Part shown: positions 26,945 to 36,837 of the stretch, piece after piece | Numbering within the stretch: position 1 is the first letter of the stretch | Layout of the letters: each line of letters starts with the position of its first letter | DNA from: Chelativorans sp. AA-79 | GTDB lineage: Bacteria; Pseudomonadota; Alphaproteobacteria; Rhizobiales; Rhizobiaceae | Direction: 5' to 3' | DNA: 64,000 bases | NCBI RefSeq assembly: GCF_029457495.1 | Contig: NZ_CP120361.1 | Span: 2,000,001 to 2,064,000 of the forward strand | Position numbers and translations under genes: made by a program | The notes under the pieces: model-generated | What the model was told of the DNA's origin: nothing | The model's database searches: none | Seen by the model: the letters and a program-made list of their open reading frames with translations, nothing else

Positions 26945-26975
26945 TTGTTATTTGAGCAACCATTGCTCATATCTT
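26945..26975 (+). promoter_or_regulatory. Promoter region and dyad operator of the AbcR small RNA
   Basis: A perfect dyad, TGAGCAA-CCA-TTGCTCA (26953-26969), sits between a -35-like TTGTTA (26945-26950) and a -10-like segment (CATATC/TATCTT, 26968-26975). A LysR-type activator bound here would contact RNA polymerase; LsrB is the natural candidate because VtlR activates abcR2 in Brucella. Assignment of the -10 is approximate. Confidence 0.5.
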
Positions 26976-26977
26976 GA

Positions 26978-27098
26978 TCACTCGCTGGGGTGCGTTCTCC
27001 TCCCATTAGCCCCCGGCGAGTGTTCCCCTCTGGAGGTTTCGCCTTAAATGGCACTTCCAACAACTGGGCCGGATCTCCTTGATCCGGCTCTTTTTTTT
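26978..27098 (+). ncRNA. abcR: AbcR (alpha-r15 family) trans-acting small RNA
   Basis: A roughly 120-nucleotide Hfq-type small RNA gene downstream of lsrB, the known location of AbcR/SmrC15-16 in rhizobia. Hairpin 1 pairs CACTCGC with GCGAGTG (26979-27022) and exposes the loop TTCTCCTCCCATT (26996-27008), the anti-Shine-Dalgarno motif typical of the family. A short CCTC..GAGG hairpin follows at 27027-27036. The Rho-independent terminator closes it. AbcR RNAs repress many ABC-transporter substrate-binding protein mRNAs. Only one copy is visible, whereas several rhizobia carry two in tandem. The exact 5' end is estimated. Confidence 0.8.
27067..27098 (+). terminator. Rho-independent terminator of AbcR
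   Basis: GCCGGATC and GATCCGGC form a perfect 8-bp stem with a short TCCTT loop, followed by CT and a run of eight or more T residues (27090-27098). It ends the small RNA and would also stop read-through from lsrB. Confidence 0.9.
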
Positions 27099-27237
27099 GC
27101 CTGCAGTTCAGGAGTTCCGCAGCGCGTCTTTCCGAACGCATCTGCTGGCGGAGCCGGGAATCACGCGGATTGCTTCCCGGCGACCTTTGCCCCTCGCGCA
27201 GGCGTCGATGTCGGGCCAGATCGGTTCCGCGCGCCCC

Positions 27238-29244
27238 TTAGGCGGCCTTGCCGCGGCTGTTCAACGCGTCATCGGCCAGCCGGCCGGTCAGTTCGGCCAT
27301 GTGGTCGAAGGAGGCGCGATAGCTTGCCGCGCCCGCGGTTGCCGAGCGCAGTTCGACGATGAGGTTTCCCATTTCCGCCTCGGGCACCATGGCTTCCACC
27401 ATGTCCCATCCAGGCCAGTCCGTGCGGGTGTTGAACCCGAGAATCTGCCCGCGCCGCTGCGACATGATCGCCGTCACGCGGGCGGTGGCATCCGAAGGGG
27501 TGTCCACCTCGACCTTGAGGACCGGCTCGAGCAGGACGGGGCTGGCGGCGGCCAGTCCTTCCTTCATGGCGAGGCGTGCTGCCTGCTGGAAGGCCATGTC
27601 GGAAGAATCCACCGAATGGTAGGAGCCGTCTGCCAGGTTCACGGCGATATCCATCACCGGGAAGCCGAGGGGGCCTGATTTGAGCGAATCGCGCACGCCC
27701 GCTTCCACCGAAGGGATATATTGCCTGGGCACCACGCCGCCGGTGATGGATTCGGTGAATTCGAAGCCACTGCCCCGGGGAAGCGGTCTTATATCGAGGA
27801 CGACGTCCCCGAACTGGCCGTGACCGCCGGATTGCTTTTTGTGGCGGCCGCGCTGCGTGACCGGCTTCCGGATCGTTTCGCGATAGGGGATGGAAGGGGT
27901 GCGCATCTCCACTGCGACCTGGTATTTGCCCTCCAGGCGTTCCCTCGCCATGCGCAGGTGCATCTCGCCCTGGCCGCCAAGGACTGTCTCGGCCGTGTCC
28001 TGGCTCTGTTCGATCACGAGGGAGGGGTCTTCCTCCAGCAGCTTCTGCAGTGCCGTGGAAAGCTTCACTTCATCCTTGCGGTCGCGCGGGCTGACGGTCA
28101 TCGCGAAGACCGGCCGCGGAGGCGTCGGCTTGGCAAGCTGGTCGGCCGGTCCCTTGGAGGTGGAGAGGGTATCGCCGGTGCGGGCGCCGTCGAGCTTGCC
28201 CAGCGCAACCGTCTCTCCCTCCTCGGCGGAGGCAAGCTTGGTCTGCTCGCGGCCGACAAGCCTATAGACACCCGAAACCCGCCCGGCACCCGGCAATTCC
28301 GTCCCGTCGGAAATGCTGCCGGACAGCACACGGGAGACGGAGATCTTTCCTCCGTGGCCGGTGTGGATCGTCTTCATCACCTGCAGCGTCGTGCCGTCGC
28401 CGCCGTCGAGACCGAGCCGCTTGCGGGTCTCCGTCACGTCAGGCACGTCATGCCGGATCGCCTTCAAGAGCCGTAAGATTCCGTTTCCCCGTTCCGCCGT
28501 GCCGATCAGGACGGGCGTGACGAGGCCGCTGCGCAGGTCCGCCGCCAGGTCGTCGAAAACCGCGTCGCGCGGCGGCTCGATCTCCTCCAGCAACTGTTCC
28601 ATCAATTGGTCGTCGTGGTCGGCCAGGGTTTCGAGCATCGAGAAGCGCGCCTCGAGCTCGCGCGCCTTTTCGTCGTCGGGAATGGGGGCGATCTCGCTTT
28701 CGGCGTGCTCGCGGTAGATGTAGGCGCGTTCCAGCGCCAGATCGATCGAGCCGACCACGACGCCGTCGCTGCGCAGCGGGATGTGGCGCAGAAGCAGCGG
28801 TACGCTGCTTGCCGGCTGCAGGGTCTTCAGCATCTCGCGCACACCGGCCGCGCTCTTGTCCATCTTGTTGAGGAACAGCAGCCGCGGCACGCCCATTTCG
28901 TCGAGCCGCCGCAGGATGAGCTGCAGCATCGGCAGCTTATGATCGTCAGCGTCCACCACGACAACCGCTGCGTCGGCGGCGGCGAGCACCGGGGCGGCCT
29001 CTCCCGCGAATTCCACGGAGCCGGGGCAATCGACGAAGGTGATGCTCTCGCCCATGAAGCTCATGGTGGCGAAACTCGCTTCCACGCTCATGGCATGGTT
29101 CCGCGTGTCCGGGCCGTTTTGTCCCGTGTTCTGGCCCGTGCGCGCCAGAACCGCATCGAAAAGCGTTGTCTTACCGCTGGCGAGAGGGCCGAGAATGGCG
29201 ATGCATTTCGGCCCTTTGTATCTCTCTCCGGCTCGGTTGCCCAT
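27238..29244 (-). CDS. Elongation factor G-like GTPase, divergent paralogue
   Basis: A 668-residue EF-G homologue with all five domains: G domain, beta barrel, domain III (RKDEVKLSTALQKLLEEDPSL), domain IV (SGGHGQFGDVVLDIRPLPRG) and V (GFNTRTDWPGWDMVEAMVPEAEM). The G domain is unusual. The P-loop is GPLASGKTT (residues 19-27), lacking the usual AHxDAGK, and switch II reads DCPGS with Ser76 where EF-G has the catalytic histidine of DTPGH. NKMD is intact. This matches the EF-G-like subfamily rather than the essential fusA. Its role, possibly a specialised or slow GTPase on the ribosome, is unknown. Confidence 0.85.
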   Translation of the reverse strand: MGNRAGERYKGPKCIAILGPLASGKTTLFDAVLARTGQNTGQNGPDTRNHAMSVEASFATMSFMGESITFVDCPGSVEFAGEAAPVLAAADAAVVVVDADDHKLPMLQLILRRLDEMGVPRLLFLNKMDKSAAGVREMLKTLQPASSVPLLLRHIPLRSDGVVVGSIDLALERAYIYREHAESEIAPIPDDEKARELEARFSMLETLADHDDQLMEQLLEEIEPPRDAVFDDLAADLRSGLVTPVLIGTAERGNGILRLLKAIRHDVPDVTETRKRLGLDGGDGTTLQVMKTIHTGHGGKISVSRVLSGSISDGTELPGAGRVSGVYRLVGREQTKLASAEEGETVALGKLDGARTGDTLSTSKGPADQLAKPTPPRPVFAMTVSPRDRKDEVKLSTALQKLLEEDPSLVIEQSQDTAETVLGGQGEMHLRMARERLEGKYQVAVEMRTPSIPYRETIRKPVTQRGRHKKQSGGHGQFGDVVLDIRPLPRGSGFEFTESITGGVVPRQYIPSVEAGVRDSLKSGPLGFPVMDIAVNLADGSYHSVDSSDMAFQQAARLAMKEGLAAASPVLLEPVLKVEVDTPSDATARVTAIMSQRRGQILGFNTRTDWPGWDMVEAMVPEAEMGNLIVELRSATAGAASYRASFDHMAELTGRLADDALNSRGKAA

Positions 29245-29298
29245 GTTGCCGACCTCCTCTCACGCGTCCTCCCATGAGCGGCGGCCGGCCCCCTACGA

Positions 29299-29327
29299 CC
29301 GTCGCACTTGCCTGTGCCGTGCGACGG
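29299..29327 (-). promoter_or_regulatory. Stem-loop upstream of the EF-G-like gene
   Basis: CCGTCGCAC and GTGCGACGG form a perfect 9-bp stem with an 11-base loop, 55 bases upstream of the EF-G-like start on its transcribed side. No T-run follows, so it is more likely a leader structure than a terminator. Confidence 0.3.
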
Positions 29328-29453
29328 CATCAGGAAGGGCCATCGTCACACGGGTTGCGGCTGCGGGCAAGGGGAGAAACGCGCGCCGAAAAGGAGAAGA
29401 CGGCTTCAGGCCACCGGGGGCGGCAGGCTTGCTTCGCGCAGAGCTGCGCGCGA

Positions 29454-30389
29454 TCACAGGTCCAGTTCCCAGGTCTGGCCGACGAGATCCTTTCCGAAGG
29501 AATGATGGCGTTCTTCCGCGACGAGCCTGAACCCGGCTGCCTGATAGATGCGGCGGGCAGAGGCAAGGATGTCGTTGGTCCAGAGCATGAGCGTCCTGTA
29601 GCCCTTGCCGCGGGCGAAGGTGATGGACTCACCGACGAGACGCTGGCCGATGCCGAGGCCGCGGGCAACGGGTTCCACATAGAGCAGCCGCAGCTTTGCA
29701 ATTTCATCCGACTGCCTGACCACGAAGACCGAGCCGACGATCTCGCCGTCCCGCTCGGCGATCCACGCGGCTTCGTGGCGCGGATCGAATTTGCGCACGA
29801 ATTCGCTGAGGATCTGAGCGACCAGCGCTTCATAGGTCTCGTCCCAGCCATATTCCTGATGATAGAGCAACCCTTGGCGGTGGGTGATCCAGCCGAGATC
29901 GCCGACCCGCAGCGGGCGCAGAAGATAGGGCACCCTGGGCTCGGGCACCGTTCCCAACAACCGCTCGACCGTGTTCATGGCGCTCACGAGCCTGTCGCGT
30001 TCGCCCGCGGGCAGGGCGGCAAGCAAGCCGGCAACCTGTTGCCGCGACGCCTCGTCAAGCGGTTCGAAAGCGTGCCGGCCCTTGTCCGTCAGCGTGAGCA
30101 GCGCCTGGCGTGCATCACTGGGCGACGGCCTCCGCTCCAGCAGGCCGCGCTCCTCGAACTTTCTCAGAATGCGGCTCAAATAGCCGGCATCGAGGGCCAG
30201 TTCGCTGCCGAGATCAGTGGCCGTAAGGCGGTCACGATGCGCAAGTTCGAAGAGGATCCGCGCCTCCGTCAGCGAAAACTCGCTCTTGAGCAGGCCTTCC
30301 TCGAGCAGGCCGATCTGGCGCGTGTAGAAGCGGTTGAAGCGGCGGACGGCGGAAACCTGTTCGTCCGCGGGAACTCGGGTATGACGCAT
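29454..30389 (-). CDS. MarR-GNAT bifunctional protein (winged helix plus acetyltransferase)
   Basis: A 311-residue fusion. Residues 1-145 are a MarR winged helix: RRFNRFYTRQIGLLEEGLL, SLTEARILFELAHRDRLTA, then ALDAGYLSRILRKFEERGLL. Residues 155-311 are a GNAT acetyltransferase: AAWIAERDGEIVGSVFVV and the acetyl-CoA loop VEPVARGLGIGQRLVGE. Such fusions are widespread; the enzyme half probably modifies a small metabolite while the regulator controls its own gene. GGAGG precedes ATG 30389. The promoter overlaps a perfect 13-base palindrome, suggesting autoregulation. Confidence 0.88.
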   Translation of the reverse strand: MRHTRVPADEQVSAVRRFNRFYTRQIGLLEEGLLKSEFSLTEARILFELAHRDRLTATDLGSELALDAGYLSRILRKFEERGLLERRPSPSDARQALLTLTDKGRHAFEPLDEASRQQVAGLLAALPAGERDRLVSAMNTVERLLGTVPEPRVPYLLRPLRVGDLGWITHRQGLLYHQEYGWDETYEALVAQILSEFVRKFDPRHEAAWIAERDGEIVGSVFVVRQSDEIAKLRLLYVEPVARGLGIGQRLVGESITFARGKGYRTLMLWTNDILASARRIYQAAGFRLVAEERHHSFGKDLVGQTWELDL

Positions 30390-30409
30390 GGCAAATGTCC
30401 TCCATTGCC

Positions 30410-30438
30410 ATTGTCAAACACATATTTGACTAAGTCAA
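30410..30438 (-). promoter_or_regulatory. Promoter with palindromic operator of the MarR-GNAT gene
   Basis: On the minus strand, TTGACT (30438-30433) and GACAAT (30415-30410) make a -35/-10 pair with 17-base spacing. The -35 is part of TTGACT-A-AGTCAA (30426-30438), a perfect palindrome of the type bound by MarR proteins, so the encoded regulator probably represses its own transcription. Confidence 0.5.
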
Positions 30439-30454
30439 GTAAATCGCTGCTGTA

Positions 30455-30486
30455 AAGAAAAACCGCCCCGGCTTTTGCCGAGGCGG
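30455..30486 (-). terminator. Rho-independent terminator of aspartate aminotransferase gene
   Basis: On the minus strand CCGCCTCGGC, loop AAAA, GCCGGGGCGG (one G-T pair) is followed by TTTTTCTTT. It lies 30 bases after the aminotransferase stop and isolates it from the MarR-GNAT gene downstream. Confidence 0.85.
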
Positions 30487-30515
30487 CATTGAAGACGCTG
30501 CCCTGCCGGGCTCGC

Positions 30516-31814
<1,299 letters not shown>

Positions 31815-31931
31815 TTACGCAGTCGCTAAAAATGCGCTCGTTTTTTTTAACGGCGGTTCAATCCGTCCGGTGCAAGTGTCCCGCCCATTGGAGAACAGGG
31901 GCGCGACAAACGCGCAGGACGGAAGGTTCAT

Positions 31932-31997
31932 ATGATTCGGAGCTGTCAGCTCTTCCGCTCGATCCTGCGCGCGAAGGGGCGCCAGGTCGGCACATGA
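31932..31997 (+). CDS. Possible 21-residue leader peptide before the EAL gene
   Basis: A short frame MIRSCQLFRSILRAKGRQVG-T preceded by GGAAGG at 5-base spacing. Its TGA overlaps the EAL gene start in ATGA (31994-31997), the classic layout for translational coupling. The EAL gene has no strong ribosome site of its own, so ribosomes finishing this peptide may re-initiate. It could also be chance; nothing is known of the peptide. Confidence 0.35.
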   Translation: MIRSCQLFRSILRAKGRQVGT

Positions 31998-32866
31998 CGG
32001 ACGCTGAGGATCTGGCCCGGCGCATAGACGACGCCATCAATGTCGATGAGGTCGGCATCGAGACCGGCCGCTACGGGCCCTATTATCTGAAGACGCTCTA
32101 CCAGCCCATCTTCTGCAACACGGCGGATGGGCTCCAGCCTTGCGGCGTGGAGGGACTGGCCGGCCCGCAAAGGGAAGGGCAGCCGGTCGCGACGCGAGCT
32201 TTCTTCGCCGACGTGGCGGCGGCGGAGGACAGGCTGTTCGTGGAGAATCTCTGCCACACGCTCCATCTGCGCAACTACCCCAATATCGGGGTGGACGGGC
32301 TGATGCTGTTCGTCAAGCATTATGCGAACGCGGATTTCGGGCTCAAGGCCGCCAAGGCACAGGTTGCCGACATCGCGGCATTCCTGGACGAGATCTCCGT
32401 CGATCCGGCGCTCTTGGTCTGCGAAATCGCGGAGACGGCGGACGAGGGGCTGATGACGCAGATCGCCGCCGAGCTCAGGAAACACCGCATTCGCATCGCC
32501 GTCGACGACTTCGGCGTCGGGCGCTCCACGCTGTCGCGCGTGCGGCTGCTCGATCCCGAGGTGGTCAAGATCGACGGCGGGTGGTTCCGTCGCATCGCCG
32601 AGGTCGCCATGGCGGCGAAGCTTCTCAATTCGCTCGTGGATGCGCTGCAGCGCGAAGGGCGGCAGGTGCTCATCCAGGGCATCGAAACGGCGGCACAGCT
32701 CCGGGTCGCGATGCAGGCGGGCGCGGATTTCGTGCAGGGCTATCTGCTCGGCCGGCCGAAGCTCGCCGGCTCCATCTTCGACCTCAATCCTCTCCACATC
32801 GAGGGGTTGTTCGCCTCCGGCGAAAGGGTGGTTCCACTGTTTGCCGCGCGTTCCCGCGCGAACTGA
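31994..32866 (+). CDS. EAL domain protein, probably degenerate
   Basis: A 290-residue cytoplasmic EAL-type protein. The normal EAL motif is EGL (CGVEGLAG), the metal-binding asparagine after the second strand is not evident (MLFVKHYAN), and EGVET is QGIET. CEIAETADEG, DDFGVGRSTLSRVR, VVKIDGGWF and FVQGYLLGRP are kept. With several ligand or metal residues altered it may bind cyclic di-GMP or act as an interaction domain rather than an active phosphodiesterase. There is no GGDEF or membrane segment. ATG 31994 overlaps a short upstream reading frame. Confidence 0.8.
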   Translation: MTDAEDLARRIDDAINVDEVGIETGRYGPYYLKTLYQPIFCNTADGLQPCGVEGLAGPQREGQPVATRAFFADVAAAEDRLFVENLCHTLHLRNYPNIGVDGLMLFVKHYANADFGLKAAKAQVADIAAFLDEISVDPALLVCEIAETADEGLMTQIAAELRKHRIRIAVDDFGVGRSTLSRVRLLDPEVVKIDGGWFRRIAEVAMAAKLLNSLVDALQREGRQVLIQGIETAAQLRVAMQAGADFVQGYLLGRPKLAGSIFDLNPLHIEGLFASGERVVPLFAARSRAN

Positions 32867-32963
32867 CGGGGCTCTGCTCAATCCCGCTGATCGATCCAGC
32901 AAAACTATTCATTCGTGCAGGGCGGAACGCCGCGCTATCCAAACAGCGAAAAGGGAGCGCGCG

Positions 32964-33572
32964 ATGAAACTCTACGGAATGACGGACAGCGGGAACTGCT
33001 ACAAGCCGAGGCTTCTGTTCGCGAAGCTCGGCATTCCCTTCGAGCACGTGGAGACAAGCTCGCGTGACGGCACCACCCGCAAGCCCGATTTCCTCGCCAT
33101 GAACCCCAACGGGAAGGTGCCGCTGCTGGAACTCGACGACGGAAGGTTCATCTGGGAATCCAACGCGATCCTGCTCTATCTCGCCGAGGGCACGCGTTTC
33201 CTGCCCGACGATCCCTACGAGCGGGCGCTCGTCCATCAGTGGCTCTTTTTCGAGCAGTACAGCCACGAGCCCTATGTCGCGGTCCGGCGGGCGCTCAGCA
33301 GATATCCGGAGCGGGCCGCGCAGGCGACGCCCGAGAGGATGGCTGCGGCACTCGAAGGCGGCAATCGCGCTCTGGGGGTGATGGAGCGGCAGCTATCGCA
33401 AACGCCGTTCCTGACAGGGGAGGGCCTCACCGTCGCCGACATCGCGCTCTACGCCTATACGCACGACGCGCAGATCGGCGGTTTCGACCTTCCGCGGTTT
33501 CCCGCGGTCTCGGCCTGGCTTGCGCGTGTCGCTCAGGATTCGGGCCACGTGCCGATGGATTCCGCGGGCTGA
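32964..33572 (+). CDS. Glutathione S-transferase family protein
   Basis: A 202-residue GST. The thioredoxin-like half starts MKLYGMTDSGNCYKPRLLFA with a Ser/Asn-containing catalytic region, has NPNGKVPLLELDDG with the cis-proline, and FIWESNAILLYLAEGT with the glutathione-binding ES motif. The helical half ends LTVADIALYAYTHDAQIGGF, including the conserved folding aspartate. AAAGGGAG precedes ATG 32964. It probably conjugates or reduces small electrophiles in the cytoplasm; no partner genes point to a specific substrate. Confidence 0.9.
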   Translation: MKLYGMTDSGNCYKPRLLFAKLGIPFEHVETSSRDGTTRKPDFLAMNPNGKVPLLELDDGRFIWESNAILLYLAEGTRFLPDDPYERALVHQWLFFEQYSHEPYVAVRRALSRYPERAAQATPERMAAALEGGNRALGVMERQLSQTPFLTGEGLTVADIALYAYTHDAQIGGFDLPRFPAVSAWLARVAQDSGHVPMDSAG

Positions 33573-33705
33573 ATCCGGCAGTGCCGGCCCGTTTCCAGGC
33601 GGCCGGCCAAGCTCCACAGCCCTCTCCGGCGCTGTCATCCAGACGTTATAGAACGCCTTCAAAAGGGGCTCCTCCATCGAGTCGATGGCAATAAGGGAGA
33701 TCCCA

Positions 33706-35028
33706 ATGAATCGCATGTTCCTTCTGGCGGCCTCCGCCGCCATCTTCGCGCTGCCGGTGAACGCCGAGGCCCAGACCAGGATCGAGTGGTGGCACGCCAT
33801 GGGCGGCGAGCTTGGCGCCAAGCTCGAGGAGATCGTCGCCGGCTACAACAAGTCGCAGAGCGGATACGAGGTGGTGCCGGTCTACAAAGGCAACTATGCC
33901 GAGACCATGACCTCCGCCATCGCGGCGTTCCGCGCGGGCCAGCAGCCGCACATCGTGCAGGTCTACGAAGTGGGCACGGGCACCATGATGTCCGCCAGGG
34001 GCGCCGTCTATCCCGTCTACCAGCTCATGAAGGATGCGGGCGCGGATTTCGATCCGAGCGCCTATCTGCCCGCGGTCGCCGGCTATTACACCGACACCGA
34101 CGGCAATATGCTGTCAATGCCCTTCAATTCCTCCACGCCGATCTTCTACTACAACAAGGACGCCTTCCAGAAGGCCGGGCTCGACCCGGAACAGGCGCCC
34201 AAGACCTGGGCGGAGGTGGAGGAGTTCTCCAAGAAGATCATGGAATCCGGCGCGGCGCCCTGCGGCTTCACGACGGGGTGGATTTCCTGGATCCAGCTTG
34301 AGAACCTCTCGGCCTGGCACAACCAGCCGATCGGCACGCTGGAAAACGGTTTCGGCGGGCTTGACGCGGAATTCACGCTCAACGGCCCGGTGCAGGTCAA
34401 GCATTGGGAGAACCTGAAGCGCTGGCAGGACGAGGGCATCTTCCAGTACGCCGGCCCGGAAGGCGGCAGCGACGCCCCGCCGAAGTTCTTCGCCCAGGAA
34501 TGCGCCATGTATATGAACTCGTCGGCCGGGCGTGCGGCGGTGATCGCCAACGCCAAGGATTTCGAGGTCGGCTACGGCATGCTGCCTTACTATGACGATG
34601 TCGAGGGTGCGCCGCAGAACTCGATCATCGGCGGCGCCACCCTGTGGGTCCTGCAGGGCAAGCCGCAGGAAGAGTACAAGGGCGTGGCGGACTTCTTCAA
34701 TTATCTGTCCTCCGCGGAAGTCCAGGCCGATTGGCATCAGTTCACGGGCTATCTGCCGATCACCAAGGCGGCCTACGAACTCGGCCAAAGCCAGGGCTAT
34801 TACGAGAAGAATCCCGGTTCGGACGTCGCCATCAAGCAGATCACGCTTCATGAACCGACCCCGAATTCGAAGGGCCTGCGCTTCGGCAACTACGTACAGG
34901 TCCGTAACATCATCGACGAGGAGTTCGAGGCGCTTCTTGCGGGCAGGAAGACGGCCCAGGAGGCGCTCGACGCGCTCGTGGAACGCGGCAACGCGCTGCT
35001 GCGCGAGTTCCAGGACACCAACAGCTAG
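33706..35028 (+). CDS. ugpB: sn-glycerol-3-phosphate ABC transporter, substrate-binding protein
   Basis: A 440-residue periplasmic protein with signal peptide MNRMFLLAASAAIFALPVNA. The mature region opens IEWWHAMGGELGAKLEEIV, a UgpB signature, and has YKGNYAETMTSAIAAFRAGQ and QVYEVGTGTMM like Escherichia coli UgpB. It captures glycerol-3-phosphate or glycerophosphodiesters for UgpAEC. AAGGGAG lies 7 bases before ATG 33706; an ATG 21 bases earlier is in frame but less well placed. It is followed by a GC-rich hairpin before ugpA, common where the binding protein must be made in excess. Confidence 0.95.
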   Translation: MNRMFLLAASAAIFALPVNAEAQTRIEWWHAMGGELGAKLEEIVAGYNKSQSGYEVVPVYKGNYAETMTSAIAAFRAGQQPHIVQVYEVGTGTMMSARGAVYPVYQLMKDAGADFDPSAYLPAVAGYYTDTDGNMLSMPFNSSTPIFYYNKDAFQKAGLDPEQAPKTWAEVEEFSKKIMESGAAPCGFTTGWISWIQLENLSAWHNQPIGTLENGFGGLDAEFTLNGPVQVKHWENLKRWQDEGIFQYAGPEGGSDAPPKFFAQECAMYMNSSAGRAAVIANAKDFEVGYGMLPYYDDVEGAPQNSIIGGATLWVLQGKPQEEYKGVADFFNYLSSAEVQADWHQFTGYLPITKAAYELGQSQGYYEKNPGSDVAIKQITLHEPTPNSKGLRFGNYVQVRNIIDEEFEALLAGRKTAQEALDALVERGNALLREFQDTNS

Positions 35029-35049
35029 GCTGAGCTTGTTCCTTTCACG

Positions 35050-35073
35050 AAGCCCGCGCGCTCGCGCGGGCTT
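35050..35073 (+). promoter_or_regulatory. Intercistronic stem-loop between ugpB and ugpA
   Basis: AAGCCCGCGCG and CGCGCGGGCTT pair perfectly (11 bp) around a two-base centre. Such structures after binding-protein genes protect the upstream mRNA from 3' decay or partly terminate, raising UgpB relative to the membrane subunits. No long T-run follows. Confidence 0.7.
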
Positions 35074-35091
35074 CCGTCTTGCCGAGTTTCC

Positions 35092-35976
35092 ATGCAGACC
35101 AAGCGCACAATCTTCGGTAACCGCGTGCTGCCCTACGGGCTTCTTCTGCCGCAGCTTGCCGTCACCTTCATCTTCTTCCTGTGGCCCGCCGCGCAGGCCT
35201 TCCGCCAGTCCTTCCTGCGGGAGGATCCTTTCGGGCTGAAGACGAGCTTCGTCTGGTTCCAGAACTACGAAAAGCTTTTCGCCGATCCGCTCTACCTCAA
35301 TTCGCTCAAGGTGACGGCGGTCTTCGCCATCGGCGTTGCGGCCCTGTCGCTCGTCACGGCCCTTGTCCTGGCGCTCGCGGTGGAGCGCACGATCCGCAGT
35401 TCCAGGGTCTATACGAGCCTTCTGGTCTGGCCCTATGCCGTGGCGCCGGCAGTCGCGGGCGTGCTGTGGTGGTTTCTCTTCAATCCGACCATCGGCCTTC
35501 TGCCTTACCTGCTGCAGATGTTCGGATACCGCTGGAACCATGCCGTGTCCGCGACCGACGCGATGATCCTGGTGGTGATCGCCGCAAGCTGGAAGCAGAT
35601 CTCGTATAACTTCCTTTTCTTCGTGGCGGGGCTCGCCGCCATTCCCCATTCGCTGATCGAGGCGGCGGCGATCGATGGTTCAGGGCCGGTGAGGCGGTTC
35701 TTCACCATCGTCTTTCCGCTCCTTTCGCCCACCACCTTCTTCCTGCTGGTCGTCAACGTGGTCTACGCCATGTTCGACACCTTCGCCGTGATCCACGCCA
35801 CCACCGAGGGCGGGCCCTCCCAGTCGACCAACATCCTCGTCTACAAGGTCTTCCAGGACGGCTTCATCGGCCTCAATCTCGGCTCCTCCGCCGCGCAGTC
35901 CGTCGTGCTCATGGCCATCGTCATCGCGCTCACCTTCGTCCAGTTCCGCTGGATCGAGCGCCGGGTCCAGTATTGA
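35092..35976 (+). CDS. ugpA: sn-glycerol-3-phosphate ABC transporter permease UgpA
   Basis: A 294-residue MalF-type permease with six membrane segments. [20 protein letters not shown] is the first, and [17 protein letters not shown] is the EAA loop that docks on the ATPase. It pairs with UgpE. It follows the intercistronic hairpin and precedes ugpE by 10 bases. The order ugpBAEC is the rhizobial arrangement. Confidence 0.93.
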   Translation: MQTKRTIFGNRVLPYGLLLPQLAVTFIFFLWPAAQAFRQSFLREDPFGLKTSFVWFQNYEKLFADPLYLNSLKVTAVFAIGVAALSLVTALVLALAVERTIRSSRVYTSLLVWPYAVAPAVAGVLWWFLFNPTIGLLPYLLQMFGYRWNHAVSATDAMILVVIAASWKQISYNFLFFVAGLAAIPHSLIEAAAIDGSGPVRRFFTIVFPLLSPTTFFLLVVNVVYAMFDTFAVIHATTEGGPSQSTNILVYKVFQDGFIGLNLGSSAAQSVVLMAIVIALTFVQFRWIERRVQY

Positions 35977-35986
35977 GGAGCGGAAA

Positions 35987-36835
35987 ATGGTCGAAAACAG
36001 GCCTCTTCTGAATTTCCTCTCGCACCTGGTATTGATCGCCGGTGTCGTGATCGTCGCCTTTCCGGTCTATGTGGCGATCATCGCCTCCACCCATGGCCCG
36101 ACGGATTTTATGTCCGGCCTAGTCCCGCTTCTCCCCGGCAGCCACACGCTTGAGAACTATCGCGAGGTGCTCTTCTCCGGAGTCTCCACCTCCGGCGTTC
36201 CGCCGCTCTGGCTGATGATGAAGAACAGCCTGATCATGGCGCTCACCATCGCCATCGGCAAGATCGCGATTTCGCTGCTTTCGGCTTTCGCCATCGTCTA
36301 TTTTCGTTTCCCCTTTCGCCAGCTTGCCTTCTGGGCGATTTTCATCACGCTCATGCTGCCGGTGGAGGTGCGCATCGTGCCGACCTTCAAGGTGGTGGCC
36401 GATCTCAACCTCTTGAATTCCTATGCGGGGCTGTCGATCCCTCTCATCGCTTCGGCGACGGCCACCTTCCTGTTCCGGCAGTTCTTCCTGACCGTGCCCG
36501 ACGAATTGGCCGAGGCGGCGCGCGTGGACGGTGCGGGGCCGATGAAGTTCTTCCGTGACATCCTCCTCCCGCTGTCGCGGACCAACATCGCAGCGCTTTT
36601 CGTCATCCTCTTCATCTATGGCTGGAATCAGTATCTGTGGCCGCTGCTCGTGACGACGGATCCCAGCCATTACACGATCGTGATGGGCATCAAGCGCATG
36701 GCGGACGTGGCCGATGCGGCGCCCTACTGGAATGTCGTGATGGCGACGGCGGTGCTTGCCATGCTGCCGCCCGTCCTGGTGGTGGTTCTGATGCAGCGCC
36801 TATTCGTCAAAGGCCTCGTGGAAAGCGAGAAATAG
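35987..36835 (+). CDS. ugpE: sn-glycerol-3-phosphate ABC transporter permease UgpE
   Basis: A 282-residue MalG-type permease. It begins [20 protein letters not shown] with the first membrane helix, and the coupling loop is [32 protein letters not shown] [15 protein letters not shown] near the end is a UgpE hallmark. A GAGG ribosome site precedes ATG 35987. It forms the inner-membrane channel with UgpA, and ugpC starts 2 bases after its stop. Confidence 0.93.
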   Translation: MVENRPLLNFLSHLVLIAGVVIVAFPVYVAIIASTHGPTDFMSGLVPLLPGSHTLENYREVLFSGVSTSGVPPLWLMMKNSLIMALTIAIGKIAISLLSAFAIVYFRFPFRQLAFWAIFITLMLPVEVRIVPTFKVVADLNLLNSYAGLSIPLIASATATFLFRQFFLTVPDELAEAARVDGAGPMKFFRDILLPLSRTNIAALFVILFIYGWNQYLWPLLVTTDPSHYTIVMGIKRMADVADAAPYWNVVMATAVLAMLPPVLVVVLMQRLFVKGLVESEK

Positions 36836-36837
36836 GT

